Shown here one piece after another: positions 10,801 to 18,449 of a stretch of DNA of 64,000 bases (the first letter of the stretch is position 1; each line of letters starts with the position of its first letter). A program made the position numbers and the translations under genes. The stretch is from NCBI RefSeq assembly GCF_000142905.1, contig NW_013657617.1:127789-191788 (forward strand), read 5' to 3'. Below the pieces are notes generated by a model that did not search any database, was not told where the DNA came from, and saw nothing but the letters and a program-made list of their open reading frames with translations. The stretch comes from Thecamonas trahens ATCC 50062. Taxonomy: Eukaryota > Apusozoa > Apusomonadida > Apusomonadidae.

Positions 10801-11126
10801 GGGCGCCGACCGCCGAGGTTGTCGAGTGGATGGGCCTCACCTCGCTGGTCGACCAGATTGTCAACGAGCTGGCCACGCTCTTCCTCGCCAATGGCTACGA
10901 TCTGGACGACATCGAGTCGCTGCTCCCCGCCATCCGCGCGTGCGTTCTCTCAGCCCGCCCCGACGCCGCGCGCGAGGCTAAGCTCAGCACCCTCGCCGCA
11001 GGTCAGTCGCGTCCGCTCACTTGGACCGCCCTCAACAAGAAGTTTGTCGCCCTCGTTTCTGCAGTCATTGTCGACCGCTACGGATCCGAGCTGATGCGCG
11101 CCGTCAAGCAGGTGCTCGGCGAGTAG
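4893..11126 (+). CDS. PARP4-like (vault PARP-type) WGR-PARP-VIT-vWA protein
   Basis: Probable mono- or poly-ADP-ribosyltransferase, 2077 aa from the ATG at 4893 (a GTG nine bases upstream is not needed). Domains in order: a WGR-like domain ~170-270 (FYGLELHVAQ to GYRKIE); a helical PARP regulatory domain ~310-420 (TPMGALSASQV); a catalytic domain ~440-640 with the H-Y-E triad His504 (LYHGSR), Tyr544 (GAGLYFSD) and Glu613 (DEYVVY); a VIT domain ~725-860 (YVFPLNEGCAVCGFEA); and a vWA domain ~985-1180 with MIDAS DASAS at 991-995. Then follow long acidic, Lys-rich and Pro-rich low-complexity stretches, an RGG-rich patch (~1765-1800) and a structured ~100-residue C-terminus. Cat-VIT-vWA order is that of PARP4, which uses its C-terminus to bind major vault protein. 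PARP4 has BRCT rather than WGR at its N-terminus. Catalytic residues are intact, so activity is expected; vault association is inference. Confidence 0.92.
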   Translation: MTALQKKAFKLAHSHSLSSPRTAAGLWVAQRVPTASFPSVTDASARGGALDPLKTPLRSVAGRSIGRGVASSPATPYSPAGPFTPTPAKIRAREAAQRIEAEYEPGNGKCDGPAVLCLDAVAVDAAPAVSVGRMDETVPPPRPPSPPPPPGAASSTPDAGTQVDEPQFDQGMLARIKAYAPPNAPGAPEFGDEYVVALKDTLKRGGMFYGLELHVAQAAVRVYVHRGPISGLAGGIAARTCVAPGVHEAYYPASLGEAKALYVRLFNEYTAAGYRKIELLSAVIGSAVAVAASAALCCTADGPRTSSLPAATQALVTLLFDEATEWIERNLNGGRVTAAGIETPMGALSASQVRTAGIALAELFYAFLSGMPQTAPQDYQALVSSFYDALPALNRVTFTELAHFDGLDELLAAMADLLVVNEATGGASIFSRGAVDAQFRTLHTHITPLVPSSPLYRQVSQSLLRSQVAGKQTRIKVVSMYKMARPEESAVFRSDLGNVQQLYHGSRAGNFVGILSRGLQLPTVVVKRYGGERYDVGRLGAGLYFSDAASTAIAYASPSARGTRFIAVYSVALGKVYPVSSERQAWVAPPAGYHSVRAKSVLADPRSQFEDDEYVVYATDQVRLDYLVEVTAYGEVAQRGREPPALLSAGSRAPQHPDALDSDGDESYDSSEDSDAPGSLAALRSVISAHSEYTPSMDPKDPHGSKAGPDPGPVGLLAKSASGGGESPVPLVGVHVRGRMVDLVGEILLLQEYTNPSTDTIEARYVFPLNEGCAVCGFEAFINGKHVVGVVKEKEEARREYRKAVAAGHGAYLMEEEKADLFTVSVGNLPPGASVLIKVKYVTELGMDGDDIVFSLPAHIAPSTAATAALSRVLQSKTSTVAMAAGSGAPGGTPITVQLALDMPYAITRLESLYHPIRARQTETKATVELVGQPVGMGGADFVLLVRIEKPHEPRMWIEVNEAGHRACMLSFYPQFETDPLDSAELIFVLDASASMGDAAALADAKHALRGALLQLAATMVERAAAGLACPTFNLVRFGDTVERAFVAPAPVSATSLRKALAYLDSPVSGEANLGGTDLFAALRGLYALTDSSTGRAAQRNIVLVSDGQAVGEDALGALVAANAGHTRLFTVGVGAKPNRHFLAALARRGGGTSTLVGSPFRATMTKNARRMARLVARALQPDMRNVELEWRQTTETEEGALQAPAKVTALFNGERLIVYGFVDYCASVFLRAKGQNAYFETWVSARPATTTKGSLVHALTARAMVRDYEEGSYSENKLVHELVRKSKKADIIALSCKYSIVSPYTSFIAVEERVEGEAAVAANAPTMAALVAAHAVDAIPYVGWSDIPMTTAPPLTELADSESYDECGECSEYDGYDCDSDSGSGSDSLFSSSSRQGRPRHRHSSIASISSSSSSSMASSMANLFSDDGHGSNTECEDIAEEAEEDNDDDFSDNDDNYHNSRRVERVDSWRRKTSKNASSAISGKKGSKNRDKAVAKPMPKPAAVHMLKKKKKTFAKKAGRFAAPNSREIAMPTEIKGAASAAPVAPTPAPARAPVAPSIEAPQKKRKKAPQAKAMAKPASVPMANARVSSSAARARVPAKKAPRKPGRSAVASGPPPPPPSAAAPMSMAMPPPPPPAAGPMGAASVPLAMPPAEVSSAFGDEMLDLLSEALVPLPDSDDDFAGGFDFACDYEDEPEPEAVATSSMFGMMALQQAQAEVPSQQLMRQELLGCLSSTSSSISPSSLLDLGDRSRSDSSRNGAGFGSGGGGGGGRGRSSFGGRGRGRGGFGSGRRGAKFDSADWRAAGPPRDVSENNGMEAGLKLGIRRERERERERMSGRARALKSAEMAYRSQEESRRSEDTHVSRRMIEAEIHATRAAAAAASALPQALGGDLAQPAAIPVRSAFEPTVAEKRMAAEAAALKAALAAEQGNTFYVGPEDGLPALPLPPVVESTRAGRADAVPQLGPGWAPTAEVVEWMGLTSLVDQIVNELATLFLANGYDLDDIESLLPAIRACVLSARPDAAREAKLSTLAAGQSRPLTWTALNKKFVALVSAVIVDRYGSELMRAVKQVLGE

Positions 11127-11351
11127 CACACAACCTGTGTGCGCTGTGGTGGCCACGTCAGCCAAGCGAAAAGAAAAAAAAAGTTATGCAGTATTTGTCG
11201 CGCCAAGCGCACGCGCGGCGCCCAGCAACGGAGCAGCGGCACGGATTTTGGTGGGCATATGCCACTCTTCGCTTGAAGGCCACTCACTCTTCTCACCTGC
11301 CACCCTCAGCCTGCTCACCGGCACTCTTGCTCACACCCCTCGACACCAAAC

Positions 11352-14300
11352 ATGGCTAAGTGCATGTACATGCCCTCCACCACACTCGTTCTCCTTGTCT
11401 TCCTTGTTGCTCTCACTACCTCGAGTCGTGCTAGTCAACCGCCCGCGTGCGTCTCGGACTTGACCGTCACCGGCGAGGTAATTGACTCTGGACGAAATGG
11501 CATCACTGCCGCTGCGCTCGGTCTCATTGACAGCGATGGTTGGCTTGATGCCGTGGCGGCCTTTGACGACGAAGGTACCATTTCGTGGTACAAAAATACT
11601 GATGGCGCTGGTACTTTTGCTCCGCCGGTCAACGTCGTCACGGGCATTACCTCGATTCGCAAAGTCGCCGTCGTCGATGTGGATGACGATGGTTGGAACG
11701 ATGTGGTGTTTGGCCAGGATAGCTCGTCGTCTGGTTTCATCGCTTGGGCGAGGTCTACCGATGGTAGTGGCGCGTTTGCTGCTCCAGTCACCATTACGGC
11801 TTGCAACGACTTTGACGACTTTGTCTTGGGTGACGTGGACAATGATGGCGATGATGACCTTGTCGCTGCCTGCCCCTCATCTGGCGACGTCTTTTTCGTC
11901 GAACGGCTGACAGGGGGCTCCTTTGCGTCGGCTATCACTATCACCGACGACTTTAACGGGCCTTCGTCGGTCGGGCTCGGCGACTTTAACCAGGATGGCG
12001 CGCTCGACGTCGTATTTTCTGCCGCCTTTGTCGACACGCTCGTGCTTGCTCTGGGGTCTGGCGACGGGAACTTTGGGCCAAGCACGGTGGTCTACTCGGA
12101 CATCGACTCGCCAAAAGCAGTGGCAGTCGGCGACTTTAACAGCGACGGCTTGGCCGACTTTGCTGCTGTGGGCGGCGGCGACGACACGGTGCTCTGGTTC
12201 CGCAACACGGGCAACGGTAGTTTTGCTCCGCCGACCACTATTGCCTCGCTCTATGACGCGCCACGCGACTTGGCTGTTGTCGACATGAACGGCGACGGGA
12301 TCGACGACGTCATCCTGTGCACCACCGCCGGAACGCTGGCAGTCTTCTACGTTCTCGACGAGAACGGCAAGTTTGGTGGCGCCAACGTGGTCGACTCGCG
12401 CTACGCGCCGATGTACCGAATTGCTACGGGCGACGTCGACGGCGACACGAGGCCGGACATTGTCATCGGCTCGACCCACTCGCACTCACAGCTACGGCTC
12501 TTCCGCAACAACCCGGTACAGGCTGCATCGTACTCACCTGACGCGTCGGTGACACCGAGCGTGTCACCCACGCTTGTCACCGGCTTTGATGGCATTCGGG
12601 ATTTGGTGGTGGCAGACGTCGACGCCGACGGCCTGCTCGACATTGTCGCCTCGGCGTCCAACATCGACATGGTCGCGTGGGCGCGGCAGCTGCCGTCCGG
12701 CCGCGGCTTTGGCGCCACCACCATCATCTCGCTCTCGATCGATGGCGTGCGTGGCATCGACGTGGCAGACGTCGATGCTGATGGTGACGTCGATGTTGTC
12801 TCGACCGCCACCCTCGCCAGCAAGATCTTTGTCCACACCAATGTCGACGGTGCAGGCGGGCGATGGAGCACGGCCGAGCTAGCGTCCAACTTTGGCGACC
12901 CGCGCTCGATTGTCCTTGCTGATCTCGACGGCGACGCCCTGCTCGACATTGTGTCCGGCGCGATGAGCTCGGGCGTCGTCGCCTGGTTTCGCAACACCGG
13001 AACCGGGACCGGTGCGCTCCGGTTCTCGGCGCCGATCACAGTTGCCACGCTTTCGCCTGGCCCGGGTGACATCATTGTGGCTGACGTCGACGGCTCTGGC
13101 GCGCCCGACATTGTCACCATGGCGTACGAATCCAGCGGAGGCGACGCCTTCATCGCCTGGTTACCGAACCTCGACGGCGCAGGCTCGTTTGGCTCACCGG
13201 TCTTCCTTCCGCCGGGCATCTACACCGGCCAGCATGGCATTGCGGTCGCCGCGGCTGATTTCGACGGCGACAACGATACCGACCTCGTTGCCGCCTCGCT
13301 GTGGCAGAACGCTGTGGCGTGGTACGACAACCTCGATGGGCTCGGTAGTGCTTGGAGCGAGACGGTGCTCTCGACAAGCCTCGACGGCGCGATCTTTGTG
13401 GCCGGCGCCGACATCGACGCTGATGGCGACCAAGACATTGTTGCGTGTGCCGAGTACGGCGACGACGTCGGGTACTTTGTCAACAGTGACGGGGCGGGCA
13501 GCTTTGCGCCGTTCCTCCTTGTCTCGTATGTGGCCTACTCGCCGCGAGTAGTGCGGGTGGTCGACCTCGACGGCGACTCGGACCTCGACCTGGTGGTGGC
13601 GTCGTCTACGTCGGATGGCGTGGCGTGGTTCCCGGGGCGGACCCGTAACGCATGGACAACTGTACGTGTACCGACCTCGCTCAGCATGGTGTACGAGTCG
13701 CGGGCATGTGGCGTCGACAAGTTCTCGCTCCTCTGTCTCCTCGACAACATCCGGCGGACCTCGCTCTGCGTTCGTGACACACTGCTGCTGGAGCCTGGGG
13801 TGTACAGCTGTCGCGGCGGGGCACATGCGTCGATTGGGCGGACGCTCACGCTCGCGCCACGGGTGCCCGGTACAGTCTCGTTTGATTGTGACGGTGGAGT
13901 GCTCTTTCTTGTCACGGCCTCGCCGACGTTTGTTGAGGCCCGCGGCGACGTCGAGATCCGCGACGTCGAGCTGACCCGCCTCGGACAGGGAAGCCACGGC
14001 ATCGAGGCGTCGCCGGGCATCCGAATCTCAGGCGACGGCGCTCGGCTGGTTCTCACTTCGGTCTCGATTCGCGAGTCCAAGACCGAGAACCTGCCTGGTC
14101 AGGTGTACGTCGACGAGGGCCTCGGCGGAGTGCTGCTTGCCGTGAGCGGCGGGCGGCTGGAGGTCAACAACTCGACGATCGAGCAGACATCGACGACGGG
14201 CGCCGGCGGCGCGATTGCCTGTCGTGGCGTCGGCTCGTCGGTCCTGGCCAGCCACTCACGAATCGCGAGCTGCTCGGCGAGTGAGCGCGGCGGTGGCCTT

Positions 14301-17288
14301 GCGGTGGTCGACGGCGGCTCGGCTGTGCTTCATCAGTCAGTGGTGGAGAGCAACACAGCGAGTAGCGGTGGTGGCGGCGGAATCTACGTCTCGGGCACCA
14401 GCACCCTCAAGGTGACCGGTGGCGAGATCCGCGGCAACAGCGGCGGCGGGGCCGGTGGTGGAATCTTGGTCGCGGCCACCGGTCGCGGCGAACTGTTGGG
14501 TGTGACCGTGCGCGGCAACAGCGGTGGATCGGGCGGCGGGCTTGCGGTGGCGAGCGAGGCGGTGGCGTCAGCGGTGGCGATTCTGCAGTCGGCAGCAGAC
14601 ATGCCGCGTGCAGACCCGAGTGCGGACAGCTACGTCGGGCCTGGGCCCGAGTCGACTGCGGCGCTAGTCTTGACCGATGTCAGCGTTGTCGACAACGTTG
14701 CACGAATGCATGGCGGCGGCGCGAGCGTGTGCGGCGGACGTGTGGTGATCTCGGGCACTTCCTCGCGTTGGGCGGGTAATGCGGCGCAGCGGACGCCGGT
14801 TGCGATGCGCAGCTCGGCGGATGTGTTTGTGTGCGCGCCGTCGGCGTCATGGACAGGAGCTGCGAGCCGCGAGAGCGCGGACAGCCTTCCGTGGCTCCGG
14901 ATTGCGCCGGCGGTGTTTGGTGGCGGCATGGCGGGCGCAGCCATCCATGGACCTCCGGCGGCACTCGAGTGGGCGAGCGCTCCGAGTCGAAGCCTGCAGG
15001 CTGGCGAACCAATGAGCGGCCGGGTGCGAGCCCGCGACTGGCTCGGAGAGCCTGTGGTGTACACTGGAGTGCAGCTCAGAATGAGGTTCCCCAGCATGGG
15101 ATCCGGACTTGGAATTGTGGAGGCGCCGCAGCCGACGACGTTCACCGAGTCGTCGCCGATCCCAGCAGTGCGGCTCGGGGCGATGTCGGCCGAGAGCGTA
15201 CCGGTGGATGTGGCATTCACGGTCGAGGTGAGTGGGGCCGGAGGCGCGCTGCCTGTGGCGAGCGTGGGCGGACAGGTGGCCGTCACGGCATGTCGCGGCG
15301 GATTTGGCGTCGAGAGCTTGGTAACGGCAGACGCGGCCGATGTTGTGCTCGGGTGCCGGGCGTGCGACGCCGGAACAGGTGCTGTAGCCGGGTTCAACAC
15401 ATGCGGTGGCATTCCCGAGTGCGCTGCCAACACGGCGCGGATCAACACGACGGGGCTCAACGCAGGATCGGTGGAGCCGTGCTTCTGCCTGCCAGGGTTT
15501 TGGAGCGAGAGCGGCGAGAGCGACGTGGCGTGTGTGGGGTGTCCGCCTGGCGGAGTGTGCGTAGGCGGGACGGCGCGGCCGGTGGCGGCGCCGGGCTTTT
15601 TCCCCGACGCCAGCGATAGCGCGCTGTTTCTGGCGTGCCCGACGGCCGAGGCGTGCTCAGGCAGCGGGATGTGCGCGACCGGGTACGAGGGCCAGCTGTG
15701 CGCGTCGTGCGCCGCGGGCTACTTTTCGCTCCGCGGACGATGCTACCGATGCAAGACCGAGGCAAACACTGCGGTGATGGTGGTGATTGTGGCGGTGGTG
15801 GCGGTGGTCCTTGCGATACTCCTCGGATTCAACCTCTCGGACAGCGTGCGGTATAAGTTTGCGGCGGCGATGATCGGGCTCAACGCGCTGCAGATCTCAG
15901 CCATCTACGGGCAGCTGGAGCTGGAGTGGGGCGACTGGGCAGAGCTGTACTTTGAGGCCATCTCGTCGTTCAACCTCAATCTCGAGCTGACCTCGCCCGA
16001 GTGCTCGCTTGGGCGCGAAGTCGATGTCTGGGTCATCAAGTTGGTGCTTACACTTCTGCTTCCGATTGCGGTGGCGGCGTGCCTGGCGTTGGTAGCGGGC
16101 GGCGCTGCGCTGCTTGCAAGCAGCGGCATCGGATGGCTCGGACGGAAGAGCGTGCGCGAGGTGGGCAACGCGTACGTGCGGACGCTGTTCCAGACCCTTG
16201 TTCTCCTCTATCTCCCGCTGTCGTCTGCGGCGTTTCGGCTCTTTGACTGCCGGCGCAACGAGGCTGGCAGCTGGGTGCTTGCAAGGACTGCGCGGCGGTG
16301 CTACGATTCCAAGTGGTGGGCGCTGCTCCCGATCGCACTCACAGGGGTGGTGGCGTACGCGCTGGCGATCCCCAGCGCCGTGGTGTGGGTGCTCAAGCGG
16401 CGACGGGCCGAGCTCGATCAGCTCACGTTTGTGCTCCGGTACGGGTTCCTTGTGGGCCGGTTCACTGCTTCGGCGTGGTGGTTTGAGGCAGCCATCATGG
16501 GGCGCAAGCTCGTTGTTGTGGTGTGCATGACGTTCTTTGTGGGCGACGACTCGAAAGCGTCTGCGGCGGCGGTGTCGCTCGCGGTGGCACTCGTGCACGT
16601 GGTGCAGGTGCATCCTTACGGCCGCGAGCTGCATAACAGGCTCGCTATGATTGTGCTTGGATCGTGTGCCCTCGTCCTCGAGGCCGGTACCTTTGACGAC
16701 AAGCGGCTGCGGCAGGGCTTTGTGCTCGGCGGGCTTGCGGTCAACGTGCTCGCGATCGTGATAGGCAACGCGCTCGATGTCCGGCTCATGCTTGCGGTCG
16801 AGGCCAAGGCCAACGACGAGTTTTTCTCGCCAGACACGACGCTCGAGCTCGCGTCGATGCCGCTCCAGCTGGAAGAGCCGAGCAACAACGGTGTGACGAT
16901 GGACTCGGTAGCGCTTGATGACGTCGGCAGCAGCTTTCCGGTGGCGCGGCAGCAGGCCGGTGTCAGCGACACCGAGTATGGTGACAGCACAGCCAGTTGC
17001 GCCAACACGCCCACGCACGGCACGGTCTCCAGCATTGTGGTCGATGAAAGCGCAGCGGGCGTCTCGACCGTGGTCTTGTCGACGACTCGAGCGCGGCCGC
17101 CGCTGCCGCCGCCTCCATCGTCGTCGTCACCGTTTCACATGACAGAGCATACACCCGCGTACGACCCGCTCTCCAGCATCCAAGGCGCTGGAAGCACGGC
17201 GGGCGTTTCAACCATCGCCTCGACGACGACTCGAGCGCCGCCGCCGCCACTGCTGCCTCGGTCGTCATCATCGTCGTCGTCGTCATGA
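11352..17288 (+). CDS. FG-GAP repeat / beta-helix / GCC2-GCC3-like multi-TM surface protein
   Basis: 1978 aa from the ATG at 11352, which sits directly before a signal peptide (TTLVLLVFLVALTTSSRAS). Residues ~40-780 carry repeated FG-GAP/VCBS units of the form D.D.DG..D.V, each ending in W(Y/F)..T.G, predicting one or two beta-propellers. Residues ~800-1110 are a Gly/Ser-rich right-handed beta-helix (RGNSGGGAGGGI-type rungs). A Cys-rich GCC2/GCC3 or EGF-like stretch follows (~1300-1470; CFCLPGFWS, CASCAAGYFS). About nine hydrophobic helices lie at ~1473-1820 with FNLNLELTSPEC and FRLFDC motifs, as in multi-TM modules of other large protist surface proteins. A cytosolic Ser/Pro tail ends the protein. 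Receptor, adhesion or channel functions are all possible; none is shown. One open frame, no intron needed. Confidence 0.85.
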   Translation: MAKCMYMPSTTLVLLVFLVALTTSSRASQPPACVSDLTVTGEVIDSGRNGITAAALGLIDSDGWLDAVAAFDDEGTISWYKNTDGAGTFAPPVNVVTGITSIRKVAVVDVDDDGWNDVVFGQDSSSSGFIAWARSTDGSGAFAAPVTITACNDFDDFVLGDVDNDGDDDLVAACPSSGDVFFVERLTGGSFASAITITDDFNGPSSVGLGDFNQDGALDVVFSAAFVDTLVLALGSGDGNFGPSTVVYSDIDSPKAVAVGDFNSDGLADFAAVGGGDDTVLWFRNTGNGSFAPPTTIASLYDAPRDLAVVDMNGDGIDDVILCTTAGTLAVFYVLDENGKFGGANVVDSRYAPMYRIATGDVDGDTRPDIVIGSTHSHSQLRLFRNNPVQAASYSPDASVTPSVSPTLVTGFDGIRDLVVADVDADGLLDIVASASNIDMVAWARQLPSGRGFGATTIISLSIDGVRGIDVADVDADGDVDVVSTATLASKIFVHTNVDGAGGRWSTAELASNFGDPRSIVLADLDGDALLDIVSGAMSSGVVAWFRNTGTGTGALRFSAPITVATLSPGPGDIIVADVDGSGAPDIVTMAYESSGGDAFIAWLPNLDGAGSFGSPVFLPPGIYTGQHGIAVAAADFDGDNDTDLVAASLWQNAVAWYDNLDGLGSAWSETVLSTSLDGAIFVAGADIDADGDQDIVACAEYGDDVGYFVNSDGAGSFAPFLLVSYVAYSPRVVRVVDLDGDSDLDLVVASSTSDGVAWFPGRTRNAWTTVRVPTSLSMVYESRACGVDKFSLLCLLDNIRRTSLCVRDTLLLEPGVYSCRGGAHASIGRTLTLAPRVPGTVSFDCDGGVLFLVTASPTFVEARGDVEIRDVELTRLGQGSHGIEASPGIRISGDGARLVLTSVSIRESKTENLPGQVYVDEGLGGVLLAVSGGRLEVNNSTIEQTSTTGAGGAIACRGVGSSVLASHSRIASCSASERGGGLAVVDGGSAVLHQSVVESNTASSGGGGGIYVSGTSTLKVTGGEIRGNSGGGAGGGILVAATGRGELLGVTVRGNSGGSGGGLAVASEAVASAVAILQSAADMPRADPSADSYVGPGPESTAALVLTDVSVVDNVARMHGGGASVCGGRVVISGTSSRWAGNAAQRTPVAMRSSADVFVCAPSASWTGAASRESADSLPWLRIAPAVFGGGMAGAAIHGPPAALEWASAPSRSLQAGEPMSGRVRARDWLGEPVVYTGVQLRMRFPSMGSGLGIVEAPQPTTFTESSPIPAVRLGAMSAESVPVDVAFTVEVSGAGGALPVASVGGQVAVTACRGGFGVESLVTADAADVVLGCRACDAGTGAVAGFNTCGGIPECAANTARINTTGLNAGSVEPCFCLPGFWSESGESDVACVGCPPGGVCVGGTARPVAAPGFFPDASDSALFLACPTAEACSGSGMCATGYEGQLCASCAAGYFSLRGRCYRCKTEANTAVMVVIVAVVAVVLAILLGFNLSDSVRYKFAAAMIGLNALQISAIYGQLELEWGDWAELYFEAISSFNLNLELTSPECSLGREVDVWVIKLVLTLLLPIAVAACLALVAGGAALLASSGIGWLGRKSVREVGNAYVRTLFQTLVLLYLPLSSAAFRLFDCRRNEAGSWVLARTARRCYDSKWWALLPIALTGVVAYALAIPSAVVWVLKRRRAELDQLTFVLRYGFLVGRFTASAWWFEAAIMGRKLVVVVCMTFFVGDDSKASAAAVSLAVALVHVVQVHPYGRELHNRLAMIVLGSCALVLEAGTFDDKRLRQGFVLGGLAVNVLAIVIGNALDVRLMLAVEAKANDEFFSPDTTLELASMPLQLEEPSNNGVTMDSVALDDVGSSFPVARQQAGVSDTEYGDSTASCANTPTHGTVSSIVVDESAAGVSTVVLSTTRARPPLPPPPSSSSPFHMTEHTPAYDPLSSIQGAGSTAGVSTIASTTTRAPPPPLLPRSSSSSSSS

Positions 17289-17331
17289 CCATTCGTTGTA
17301 AAACCAGTTTAACCGGGCGCACCACCGCCCC

Positions 17332-17391
17332 TGGTGCTGGCGCTGGCGCTGGCGCTGGCGCTGGCTCTGGCGCTGGCGCTGGCTCTGGCTC
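17332..17391. repeat. (GCTGGC)n hexanucleotide repeat
   Basis: About ten near-perfect GCTGGC units, some GCTCTG variants, lie between the surface-protein stop and the small minus-strand ORF. On the minus strand they read GCCAGC and lie downstream of the ORF stop. Confidence 0.9.
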
Positions 17392-17424
17392 TCGCCGCCG
17401 CTGCCCCTGTCGTTGTCATCATCG

Positions 17425-17784
17425 TCATCCATGACGCTCGCCCCCAATCGACTTGATCACCTTTTCCAGTTGGGCGACTTGCGCGAGCACATCACCACCA
17501 CCAGCAGTACCATCGGCTCCGGCAAACACTTTGACCGCACTCAGAACGGCCATCATCTTTTCGGCCACAGCCCGGACGAGTTTGGCGAACGAGTCCGTGC
17601 GAGGGTGAGCCTGTGGCAGTGGCAGTAGCAGTGGCAGTGGCACCGACGCTGGCTTTGGCACTCGACTCTCTTTTTCGGAGAGGGAGCGAGTCACCCATGG
17701 CTGCTGGTTCCCCTCCGGCTGGGAGCCGACTTGCCACCGAGGGCAAGTACCGGTAGCAGCCATACTGATCAGAACCAATGACAT
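17425..17784 (-). CDS. Small hypothetical protein
   Basis: 119 aa from the ATG at 17784 (or 112 aa from the in-frame ATG at 17763). I do not recognise it. The N-terminal half is Pro/Leu/Gln-rich and partly repeat-derived. The C-terminal half (SFAKLVRAVAEKMM, VLAQVAQLEKVIKSIGG) is a plausible amphipathic helical segment with genome-like codon use. It lies tail-to-tail with the FG-GAP gene. An upstream exon or a chance ORF cannot be excluded. Confidence 0.4.
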   Translation of the reverse strand: MSLVLISMAATGTCPRWQVGSQPEGNQQPWVTRSLSEKESRVPKPASVPLPLLLPLPQAHPRTDSFAKLVRAVAEKMMAVLSAVKVFAGADGTAGGGDVLAQVAQLEKVIKSIGGERHG

Positions 17785-18449
17785 GTACGTGACCGTAAGG
17801 ATGTGCTTGTGTACGGCGTGGGGGGTTGTTCCTGGTAGTATTGACTCTGGCTTGCACCACGCCGTGGCTTGTGGCCGGGACTCGCTCCGGGATGGATGCC
17901 AGTGTCCTCTGATGGCGGCGAGTTGCGGTTCGGGCAGGGCGACGGAGTGATTTTTTAATATATTTTTTGTGTTTGCATGAGGGGGCGAGATTGTGGCGGT
18001 GTGATTGCAGCTGCAAGGCTTGTGATGCGAGGCAAGGAAAGGGTTTGAAAGATGCGGAATGAGCGGGAGAGGGGGGAGAGCGTTCTCATTGTGTTGCCTG
18101 CGGACGATTTTACGTCTTGCGGGGTGTCAAGAATGAGATAGATTGAAAGGGCGGTGGCTCTGCGTCATAGGAGCCCAGGGCACGTGTTGCTCTGGGCGCC
18201 GCTGCGGGCCGCTGCCCGACACTTGTAATCACGGTTACATGCATGTATGTGCGGCTGCGGCTGCGGCTGCTGTGACTGATGCGGAACTCATGGATGAATG
18301 TGCGTGGCGTGTGTAGGCGGACGGGCGTGGTGCGCGAGTGCAGGCGATTTGGGGCTGTGGACAGAGGGATGCGATGCTGGCTGGTAGCGTGGTGTAGCAA
18401 TAACATCTAGAGTCCTTGTGTGGTTGTCGATGTGTTTATGGCCAGCATG
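17785..18449. other. Intergenic stretch, no gene seen
   Basis: 665 bases of mixed sequence. It includes an AT-rich island at about 17950-17972, unusual in this GC-rich window, and a GGCTGC run near 18250-18270. No frame shows consistent coding character on either strand. It is probably the 5' flank of the small minus-strand ORF plus the 3' UTR of the channel gene. Confidence 0.5.
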
